7,548 bases of DNA from an uncultured Slackia sp. (GTDB taxonomy: Bacteria > Actinomycetota > Coriobacteriia > Coriobacteriales > Eggerthellaceae): NCBI GenBank assembly GCA_934661005.1, contig CAKUIK010000063.1, positions 1 to 7,548 of the forward strand, given 5' to 3'. This document shows, piece after piece, positions 1 to 5,326 of this stretch (its first letter is position 1; every line of letters begins with the position of its first letter). The notes beneath the pieces were generated by a model that saw only the letters and a program-made list of their open reading frames with translations, searched no databases and was not told the origin of the DNA. Position numbers and translations under genes: made by a program.

Positions 1-37
1 CTTATGTTCCGCGATGATATCATTCGATTATTCTCGC

Positions 38-66
38 ATGAGATTATTAAGAGCGGGAAATATTAT
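38..66 (+). promoter_or_regulatory. Possible promoter of the substrate-binding protein gene
   Basis: The first 179 bases are AT-rich compared with the genes and hold no convincing coding region. The best sigma-70-like pair is ATGAGA (38-43, 4 of 6 to TTGACA) and TATTAT (61-66, 5 of 6 to TATAAT), 17 bases apart. It would give a leader of about 105 bases. TATACT at 64-69 is an alternative -10 but lacks a matching -35. A perfect 10-bp palindrome, ATGATATCAT (14-23), and two direct copies of GATTATT (26-32 and 42-48) lie at or upstream of the -35 and could be regulator sites. I found no cobalamin riboswitch box in the leader. The promoter is inferred from consensus only. Confidence 0.3.
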
Positions 67-179
67 ACTTCATAGAGTCTTATGCGCAAATGACGAAGCG
101 GGACGAAATGGTGGCAAGGGAGTTTCGCTTGACGTCGCGGAAAGGGAGCGCATAGGCGCAAAGGGAGGAAGGAAACCAG

Positions 180-1334
180 ATGCTCACCAAGAAGCGCAGC
201 CTGGCCATTATTATGATGGCGGCGTGTCTGGCGATGGCGTTAACGCTGCTCGCTGGATGCTCGGGCACAGACAAGGCGGCTACCGAGTCGTCCGACAGCA
301 ACGCTGCACAAACGGAAACCGTCGACCTGATGGCCGACCGCACCATTACCGACGACGCTGGCCGCGAGGTCACGATTCCCGGTGTTGGCGCGCTGCAGAA
401 GATTTATTACACCGGCGCCCCCGGCCAGATTTTCTGCTTCACCCTGGCTCCTGAGCTGGCGGCCGGCACCACCATGGAGTTCTCCGACGCGGAACTGGCG
501 TATTTGCCCGAAGGAACTGGCGACCTGCCGTACCTGGGCACCCTCTCCGGCGGCAAGGAGCTCAACCCTGAAGCCATTATGGCCGAAGGCGTGCAGGTGA
601 TTTTCTCGGTCACCACCGGCAAGCCCGGCGATTCCGACGTGAGTTCCGCCGATGACCTGCAGAATCAGACGGGCATTCCCGTTGTTGTTCTGGACGGCAC
701 GCTCGATGCGACGCCCACCACGTATCGCACGCTTGGCGCGCTGCTGGGCAAGGAAGGCCAGGCAGAGAAGCTCGCGTCCTATTGCGAAACCGCGCTTGAC
801 AATGTTGACAAGGCCGTCGCGACCGTTCCTGAGGACCAGCGCGTTCGCCTGTACTACGCTGAGGGTTCCGAGGGCCTGCAGACCGAGCCCAAGGGCTCCA
901 CGCATTCCTTGGCATTCGATCGTGCTGGCGCCGACAATGTCGCCCAGGATGTTGAAGCCCAGAAGGGCAAGGGCATGAGCCCCGTTTCCCTCGAGCAGGT
1001 TCTTACATGGAACCCGCAGGTCATTATTGCGTGGGACGATGTTGTGCGCGGCGGTGCCGACGAGCTTATTCGCACCGATGCCAATTGGTCGACCATCGAT
1101 GCCGTGAAGGACGGCAAGGTGTACACGATGCCCAACGTGCCGTTCTCTTGGTGCGATCGCCCGCCTTCGGTCAACCGCATTCTCGGCATTCAGTGGATCG
1201 CGAACACGCTGTATCCCGACGCCTACGACGTCGACATGGTTGAAGTCACCAAAGAGTTTTACAGCTTGTTCTACCATGCCAACGTGACCGACGAGCAGGC
1301 TCGCGAGATTCTCGGCAACAGCTACAACGGCTAA
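180..1334 (+). CDS. ABC transporter substrate-binding lipoprotein (iron-siderophore/cobalamin/haem class)
   Basis: This is probably the extracytoplasmic solute receptor of an ABC importer of the FepB/FhuD/BtuF type (periplasmic-binding protein 2 fold, PF01497), which delivers a metal complex or corrinoid to a membrane permease. The 384-residue length is usual. Residues 1-27 form a lipoprotein signal: K4-K5-R6, a hydrophobic core, and lipobox LLAGC with C27 as the lipidated cysteine. The family opening is TDDAGREVTIP (57-67). Other family-like parts are LPYLG (116-120), NPEAI (129-133), GIPVVVLDG (165-173) and a second lobe with VSLEQVLTWNPQVIIAWDD (269-287). RPPSVNRILGIQWIANTLYP (327-346) also looks typical. 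The start is set by GGGAGGAA at 163-170, nine bases before ATG. No permease or ATPase gene follows, so it is solitary or belongs to genes left of the window. The ligand cannot be told from sequence. Confidence 0.88.
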   Translation: MLTKKRSLAIIMMAACLAMALTLLAGCSGTDKAATESSDSNAAQTETVDLMADRTITDDAGREVTIPGVGALQKIYYTGAPGQIFCFTLAPELAAGTTMEFSDAELAYLPEGTGDLPYLGTLSGGKELNPEAIMAEGVQVIFSVTTGKPGDSDVSSADDLQNQTGIPVVVLDGTLDATPTTYRTLGALLGKEGQAEKLASYCETALDNVDKAVATVPEDQRVRLYYAEGSEGLQTEPKGSTHSLAFDRAGADNVAQDVEAQKGKGMSPVSLEQVLTWNPQVIIAWDDVVRGGADELIRTDANWSTIDAVKDGKVYTMPNVPFSWCDRPPSVNRILGIQWIANTLYPDAYDVDMVEVTKEFYSLFYHANVTDEQAREILGNSYNG

Positions 1335-1534
1335 CTCGAGAGCGGCGGCTGCGGAAGAGGCGCGCTGCAAAACAAAACATCGCATGGATCGCTCGTTGCG
1401 GAGCTCTTGCAAAAGGGACTAACGCGTTTAGACGAGCCGCGGCGGGCATTGTTTGGGTTGAGCTTCGGCAAAGTCTAAAAGGTTTTACTGGAGGAATTTG
1501 CCAAGATGCGACGCCCTTGCTCTTTAAATTAAGA
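1335..1534. other. Intergenic spacer with an 8-codon open frame
   Basis: This spacer separates the substrate-binding protein gene from the terminator shared with the convergent reductase gene. I see no protein of recognisable family. Its one notable item is on the + strand. GGAGGAA (1490-1496) precedes ATG at 1506, which begins an eight-codon frame (MRRPCSLN) ending with TAA at 1530-1532, directly before the terminator hairpin. Weak promoter-like hexamers TTGGGT (1453-1458) and TAAAAG (1476-1481), 17 bases apart, lie upstream. Whether this is a translated micro-ORF, part of a small RNA or a chance match cannot be decided here. Confidence 0.3.
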
Positions 1535-1566
1535 AGGAAGAACCCCGATTCGTCGGGGTTCTTCCT
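1535..1566. terminator. Bidirectional intrinsic terminator between convergent genes
   Basis: A perfect 14-bp stem (1535-1548 pairing with 1553-1566) is closed by a TTCG loop and has a CCCCG/CGGGG core. Read on the - strand it is followed by TTCTTAATTT, a good U-rich tail, 59 bases after the reductase stop codon. Read on the + strand the stem ends in TTCTTCC but the bases after it are less U-rich, so termination of the substrate-binding protein transcript may be weaker. It sits where a shared terminator is expected. Confidence 0.88.
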
Positions 1567-1624
1567 GTTGGAGGGGAATTATTGTTTTCCGCACGCGTTG
1601 GGAGCTTCGTATGCAGATAGGCTG

Positions 1625-3511
1625 TTACGCCAAATCGGTCGTGATGGTATTTGCCATGATGTAGCCATAAATCATGGCCGCGTCGAAGCCGTAGCCATAG
1701 CCTCGGCCGTCTTTTTCTTCGATGGAGCCGCATACGTCGCCCGCGGCGTACAGATTGGCGATGGGCTCGCGGTCTTCGGTCAGAACATGGCAACTCGGAT
1801 CGATTGCGAGACCGCCAGTCGTGAGATAGAACGTGGGGATGCAGGGGCATACCCAGATTCCGCCATGAGTGTTGATCAGCGGAAGGTCCTTGCGACCGAA
1901 TTCATCCTCTTCGCCTGCTTCCGCATGCGCGTTGTGCGTGTCGAGCGTTTGCTGCAGGTTGGTGATGCCGTATTCGTCGATAGCATCCTGCACGGAATCG
2001 AAGTGGATCATATCTCCGCGACTGAACAGGGCCTTGTACTCAGTCGTCGACCACTCGTCGTTCTTCATAGTGGTAACAGCGCCGCTTTCGTCGGTAATGA
2101 TGAAGAACTTGCCACCATTACTGGAATCGCGTACTGCCTTGCTGAGCTCAGCGTGGTTGTTTCCATTCACGTTGCCGAACTGGTCGCCGCTGGCATTGAC
2201 CATAATGCCCGGCGTGGTGCGGTAAGCGAATGCGATTTCGAATCGGCTGCCAGCCTGGGGCGTCGTTGTCAGGAATGCTCCGAGGTCGCGGCCCATGCAT
2301 TCGATGGCGGCGTTTTCACCCTGGGCGAGCACGATACCGTCGCCTGTGGAGCCAGGGGCGCAGTTGAAGGAGAATTCACCGTATTCAGGGTAATGCTCCT
2401 TAATCATGTCCTGCTTCGCCGCGAAACCGCCAGAGGTGAGACATACTGCGCGAGCATTGACGCTCCAACTGCCGCCGTCTTTGCATTCTGCGGTCAGGCC
2501 AGCGATTTTGCCGTCGCTATCTTTGATGAATTCGGTTACTTTGGCGCCATAGACGATTTGGCCGCCCAACGCGTTGATGCGATCGACGAGAAACTGCATA
2601 GCGTAGCCACAGCCGCCCATGTAGCAGCCCGGTGCCAGATATGGAGTAGTGCCGTAGTAGGGATTGACTCCCATGGTGAAGAAGCCGATGCCCATGTCGT
2701 GCATCCAATCGACCATTTTTCCAGAGTTCTCGTACATTGCGGCCTCGTACGGGATTTCGCCATCGAAGCGGTTGAGCTCGGGATTGACGCGTTTTTTGAC
2801 TGCTTCGAGCCTGGCATCCAGGCTCATGCCGATGCTGTCATCGAAGCGACCAAGACTATAGTTCTTCTGCAGTTCGGAACCTGCGGAAAGAACACCCGAA
2901 TACGTCATGCACATAGATCCACCCGGAATATCGTTCTTTTCGAGCAGCATGACTTTGTAACCGTTTTCAAGCAGGCGCGTTGCAGCAACAAGACCGGAAG
3001 TGCCTGCGCCCATAAATACAACATCGACGTCAGCCGTTTGCGGCGTGCCGTTTTTTGCGGGCTCGGGGGTGCCCAGCGAGAAGTCTGCGGGGTTGCCACC
3101 AGCATTGGTGATTGCGTCGGAAATTGCGCTCCGTACAGCCATGCTGGTCATAGTAGCGCCAGAAACCGTATCTGCGTCGAGATTGCCGGATTCGAGAATA
3201 CGCTGTGCCATCATGGGACCAGCAACGCTTCCTATTCCAATAGTGTCGTCGTTGCGAATGATTTTTGCGTCAGCGAGTTTAGAATCTGCGATGGTTACCG
3301 CTGCATACAGATAATCTTTATGGCCCATTGCTTTGCCGACCCATTTGCCATCGGTGAAGTTTTCGGGAGGCTTTACCGCGCTCTTTTCGGTAGATTCATC
3401 TGCTTTGGTTTCGTTCCCGGATTGCGAGCATCCCGCCATCGCGCCGCTCAACGCCGCAACGGATCCAATTGCGATCGTTCCCTTAAGAAAGTCCCTTCGA
3501 TTGAGTTCCAT
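1625..3511 (-). CDS. Tat-exported FMN/FAD flavoprotein reductase (fumarate reductase-like, substrate unknown)
   Basis: This is a 628-residue extracytoplasmic reductase of the FAD_binding_2 family that probably uses an organic molecule as respiratory electron acceptor. RRDFLK (5-10) is a twin-arginine signal, and AGC with C28 suggests lipid anchoring. Residues about 55-135 are an FMN-binding domain (PF04205) with DTVSGAT (114-120); T120 is the predicted covalent FMN site, which needs an ApbE enzyme encoded elsewhere. The FAD domain starts with GAGTSG (168-173), followed by E191 and PGGS (196-199). It ends with AAGD (589-592), which contacts FAD. There is no CxxCH haem motif. The HTMGG segment of fumarate reductases reads LTTGG (563-567), and GKRFxNE reads GDQFGNV (442-448), so fumarate is an unlikely substrate. 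The start is fixed by GGAGG (complement of 3520-3524), eight bases before ATG; an earlier in-frame ATG at 3589 would precede the Tat signal and lies upstream of the likely promoter. It is divergent from the LuxR regulator. Confidence 0.9.
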   Translation of the reverse strand: MELNRRDFLKGTIAIGSVAALSGAMAGCSQSGNETKADESTEKSAVKPPENFTDGKWVGKAMGHKDYLYAAVTIADSKLADAKIIRNDDTIGIGSVAGPMMAQRILESGNLDADTVSGATMTSMAVRSAISDAITNAGGNPADFSLGTPEPAKNGTPQTADVDVVFMGAGTSGLVAATRLLENGYKVMLLEKNDIPGGSMCMTYSGVLSAGSELQKNYSLGRFDDSIGMSLDARLEAVKKRVNPELNRFDGEIPYEAAMYENSGKMVDWMHDMGIGFFTMGVNPYYGTTPYLAPGCYMGGCGYAMQFLVDRINALGGQIVYGAKVTEFIKDSDGKIAGLTAECKDGGSWSVNARAVCLTSGGFAAKQDMIKEHYPEYGEFSFNCAPGSTGDGIVLAQGENAAIECMGRDLGAFLTTTPQAGSRFEIAFAYRTTPGIMVNASGDQFGNVNGNNHAELSKAVRDSSNGGKFFIITDESGAVTTMKNDEWSTTEYKALFSRGDMIHFDSVQDAIDEYGITNLQQTLDTHNAHAEAGEEDEFGRKDLPLINTHGGIWVCPCIPTFYLTTGGLAIDPSCHVLTEDREPIANLYAAGDVCGSIEEKDGRGYGYGFDAAMIYGYIMANTITTDLA

Positions 3512-3535
3512 GTTAACTCCCTCCTCGTTTCTTTC

Positions 3536-3551
3536 GCCGCCTAGAGGCGGC
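3536..3551 (-). promoter_or_regulatory. GC-rich hairpin in the reductase mRNA leader
   Basis: A perfect 6-bp stem, GCCGCC/GGCGGC, closes a four-base loop. With the predicted start near 3553, it would sit at the very 5' end of the reductase mRNA, ending about 11 bases before the GGAGG ribosome binding site. 5'-terminal hairpins of this kind often protect mRNA from decay. It has no U-tract, so it is not a terminator. The structure is seen directly; its role is inferred. Confidence 0.45.
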
Positions 3552-3559
3552 TTGGCGTT

Positions 3560-3589
3560 ACTATAGGTGTCATGGAATTGCCCGGTCAT
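3560..3589 (-). promoter_or_regulatory. Likely promoter of the flavoprotein reductase gene
   Basis: Read on the - strand, ATGACC (complement of 3584-3589, 4 of 6 to TTGACA) and TATAGT (complement of 3560-3565, 5 of 6 to TATAAT) are 18 bases apart. The start would fall near 3553, giving a leader of about 40 bases. The -35 hexamer lies inside the palindrome CGGTCATGACCG and touches the adjacent degenerate dyad. That is the geometry of an activator touching RNA polymerase at -35, or of a repressor blocking it. The -35 is imperfect, which suits an activator-dependent promoter. Confidence 0.5.
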
Positions 3590-3605
3590 GACCGACTATC
3601 GATTG
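3583..3605. promoter_or_regulatory. Probable regulator-binding site over the reductase -35 region
   Basis: Two overlapping symmetric elements lie here. CGGTCATGACCG (3583-3594) is a perfect 12-bp palindrome. TGACCGA-CTA-TCGATTG (3589-3605) is a degenerate copy of the perfect dyad at 3626-3642, with 5 of 7 matching bases in each arm and the same three-base centre. LuxR-type proteins bind dyads as dimers, so the adjacent regulator is the natural candidate. The symmetry is observed; the binding protein is inferred. Confidence 0.5.
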
Positions 3606-3629
3606 AATAGCGCCGTAACCGACGATAAC
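3603..3629 (+). promoter_or_regulatory. Weak candidate promoter of the LuxR-type regulator gene
   Basis: TTGAAT (3603-3608) and GATAAC (3624-3629) each match consensus at 4 of 6 bases, but are only 15 bases apart, which is short. The start would fall near 3636, inside the perfect dyad at 3626-3642, so binding there could repress the regulator's own gene. No better pair was found between the reductase promoter and the GGGGG ribosome binding site at 3656-3660. Confidence 0.22.
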
Positions 3630-3642
3630 CGACCATCGGTTA
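3616..3642. promoter_or_regulatory. Probable operator: perfect 17-bp dyad plus a phased half-site
   Basis: TAACCGA-CCA-TCGGTTA (3626-3642) is a perfect inverted repeat with 7-bp arms and a three-base centre. A further copy of the left arm, TAACCGA (3616-3622), sits exactly 10 bp upstream, one helical turn away on the same DNA face. The dyad centre is 37 bp from that of the degenerate copy at 3589-3605. Its position, 28 bases before the regulator start codon, suits autoregulation combined with control of the divergent reductase gene. The repeats are seen directly; the assignment to the neighbouring regulator is inference. Confidence 0.6.
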
Positions 3643-3669
3643 GATGATGCAATATGGGGGTTTTCGCTG

Positions 3670-5139
3670 ATGAATACGATGGAAGCAAAGCATGGGCCTT
3701 TTTTGACCTGCATGCTTGCTGTCGCCATGACAATTGGATTTGCTTCGTATAAAGCAGCCATTGCGTGCTCGTACCGAACAGCAATGGGTTCGGTGACGGA
3801 AACGTGTGGGTATGTGTCCGATGTTGGATTTATGATTGTCGTGAATGCCGCATCCTTCATTACGGGCCTGGCTATTTATCTCCTTTACAAGAAAGGCGTT
3901 ATCGTTGAGGGGGCCGTTGCTCAGAGTCCCGCGATCATCGCACTCTCCATAGGTATGCTTGTAAGCAGGGAGGATGCGGCGAATGCCATTCCTGCGGAAC
4001 TTCTTATTGCCATTCTCGGTGCGGTGTGCGGCTTTTCTATTGTGGTGTTGTGCGTGGTTTGGATAGATGCGCTTGTTCGACTCAGAACGATGAAACTTGC
4101 GCTCCTTGTTCTTGTCCTGGGCCTTACTTTGAAAGAAGCCATTTACGCTTGGGCAATCGGACTCGCAGGAATTGTCTTTCAATTGTTCACCGTTGGCTTG
4201 TTGCTCCTTTCGGCATTATTGCTGTTCTTTTCAAATCGGAAGCAGCGACCTATTGAGCTGTCGCGCACTTTGGACGAGGATCGATACGCTTTTGCTAAAT
4301 CTTTTATCGCATTGTTCATTCTTGTTGGAATCGTTGGCATTATCCATACGACAGTAATTGGATCGAGCGCCGAAGGGGTTGTTGGCTCGGTCAATATGGA
4401 TCTGGCAGGAGAACTGTCTTCTGTGGTGACTTTGATTATTACTGTCGCCATGGGATGGAACGTGAGCACGCTGAAAGTTGGAAAGGTTGCTTTCCCTTGT
4501 ATTCTTGTTGCCCTGTCTCTTCTCCCCCTTCTTGGCGAAAACAACGGCGCTTTGGTCGGTTTCATTTCGATTTTTTGCTACGAAATCTACAGCAAGATTT
4601 TCTTGGCCTATATTCTGTGCGAGTGTTATCGAACGAATTGCTCCGCTTTAACTCTATCGTGCATTTTTACAGGAGGGACTGGAGGATCGCTTGCGATTGG
4701 CTTGTCGGTTGGCCTGCTGCTTAATTTATTCAGCGCTGGGCACGAGGTTTCAATCCTTGCCCTTCTGACTGTGGCTGCAATTTATCCTATTGCTTTAGGT
4801 ACGATGGTTTTGTATCGCAGAGGCGATGGTTTTCGGTTTGCTCGTAAATCTAAGGATAAAAGCGAAGCTGATAAAGCGCCTCGACCTGATGGATCTTTCG
4901 AATTGGAATCTGCCTGTCGCAACATAGCTGAGAAAAGCGGGCTTACGCCTAGAGAGCTTGACGTGCTCGCCGTTCTTGCGAAAGGGCGTTCGGCAAAACA
5001 CATTGCCGATGAGCTATGCATAGCGGAAAATACCGCATGGGTTCATATCAAGAACATTTACGCGAAAACCGGAGCTCATGGAAAACAGGATCTTATTGAT
5101 TTGGTTGAAGAGGCTCGCGTGACGGGCGTTCGCGAATAA
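3670..5139 (+). CDS. Membrane-embedded LuxR-family transcriptional regulator
   Basis: This is a one-component regulator of 489 residues with about twelve predicted hydrophobic helices (roughly 11-382) fused to a cytoplasmic LuxR/GerE DNA-binding domain (PF00196, about 416-480). The membrane helices occupy the place of a soluble sensor domain. The HTH opens with LTPRELDVL (425-433), continues with GRSAKHIADELCIAENTAWVH (439-459, the two recognition-fold helices) and ends in HIKNIYAKTGAHGKQDLIDL (459-478). A charged linker (about 384-415) joins the parts. No receiver domain or phosphoacceptor is present, so the signal is probably a ligand met in or across the membrane. GGGGG (3656-3660), nine bases before ATG 3670, supports this start; ATG 3679 is possible. 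It is divergent from the flavoprotein reductase, its likely target. Its third codon positions are visibly richer in A/T than those of the topoisomerase gene, suggesting low expression or transfer. Confidence 0.9.
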   Translation: MNTMEAKHGPFLTCMLAVAMTIGFASYKAAIACSYRTAMGSVTETCGYVSDVGFMIVVNAASFITGLAIYLLYKKGVIVEGAVAQSPAIIALSIGMLVSREDAANAIPAELLIAILGAVCGFSIVVLCVVWIDALVRLRTMKLALLVLVLGLTLKEAIYAWAIGLAGIVFQLFTVGLLLLSALLLFFSNRKQRPIELSRTLDEDRYAFAKSFIALFILVGIVGIIHTTVIGSSAEGVVGSVNMDLAGELSSVVTLIITVAMGWNVSTLKVGKVAFPCILVALSLLPLLGENNGALVGFISIFCYEIYSKIFLAYILCECYRTNCSALTLSCIFTGGTGGSLAIGLSVGLLLNLFSAGHEVSILALLTVAAIYPIALGTMVLYRRGDGFRFARKSKDKSEADKAPRPDGSFELESACRNIAEKSGLTPRELDVLAVLAKGRSAKHIADELCIAENTAWVHIKNIYAKTGAHGKQDLIDLVEEARVTGVRE

Positions 5140-5179
5140 AGGCGTTCGTGAAACCTGCCGAGCGCCATAGCGTTTGTCC

Positions 5180-5203
5180 GGCACGGCCTCGTGTTCTTTT
5201 TTT
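5180..5203 (+). terminator. Weak possible intrinsic terminator after the LuxR-type gene
   Basis: GGCACG (5180-5185) can pair with CGTGTT (5190-5195) through four Watson-Crick and two G-U pairs around a four-base loop, followed by C and a run of seven T. The T-run is strong but the stem is poor. It may contribute to termination about 40 bases after the regulator stop codon, upstream of the much stronger hairpin at 5243-5277. Confidence 0.3.
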
Positions 5204-5242
5204 GCGTGAGGAGGGCTGACGTCTCGAGTGCTCGAAAAATGA

Positions 5243-5277
5243 AAAGGGGACCGAAGCGATATGCTTCGGTCCCCTTT
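5243..5277. terminator. Strong bidirectional intrinsic terminator
   Basis: A perfect 15-bp stem (5243-5257 with 5263-5277) closes a five-base GATAT loop, with GGGGACCGAAGC as its core. On the + strand it runs into TTTGTTTTGG, ending the regulator transcript. On the - strand it is followed by TTTCATTTTTCG, 49 bases past the topoisomerase stop codon. It insulates the reductase-regulator module from the essential topoisomerase gene on this side. Confidence 0.92.
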
Positions 5278-5326
5278 GTTTTGGAGGGAATCGGAGTGGC
5301 AAGGGGTCGAAGATGATGCCGCTTCC

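Noticed and set aside
1..75. A 24-codon + strand frame from the left edge ending in TAG, possibly the tail of an upstream gene
   Set aside because: It is too short to recognise and has no motif. An upstream gene end cannot be excluded, but nothing here supports it.
70..179. A possible cobalamin riboswitch in the leader of the substrate-binding protein gene
   Set aside because: No B12-box-like element was found, and the leader is too short for the full riboswitch fold.
2..454. A + strand frame open from the left edge into the substrate-binding protein gene
   Set aside because: It overlaps the real gene in another frame for most of its length, and its ATG at 14 has no ribosome binding site. 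The translation looks like low-complexity shadow sequence.
240..1412. A - strand open frame of 390 codons opposite the substrate-binding protein gene
   Set aside because: It mirrors a gene with a clear lipobox and family motifs, and its translation resembles no family I recognise. Long antisense frames are common in GC-rich genes.
1517..3544. A long + strand open frame of 675 codons opposite the flavoprotein reductase
   Set aside because: It lies antisense to a protein with clear Tat, FMN and FAD motifs, contains the terminator hairpin near its start, has no good ribosome binding site, and its translation shows no recognisable domain. It is a by-product of codon bias on the real strand.
3587..3589. 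An upstream ATG giving a 654-residue reductase
   Set aside because: It would place 26 extra residues before the Tat signal, lies upstream of the predicted transcript start, and lacks the strong GGAGG spacing seen before the ATG at 3511.
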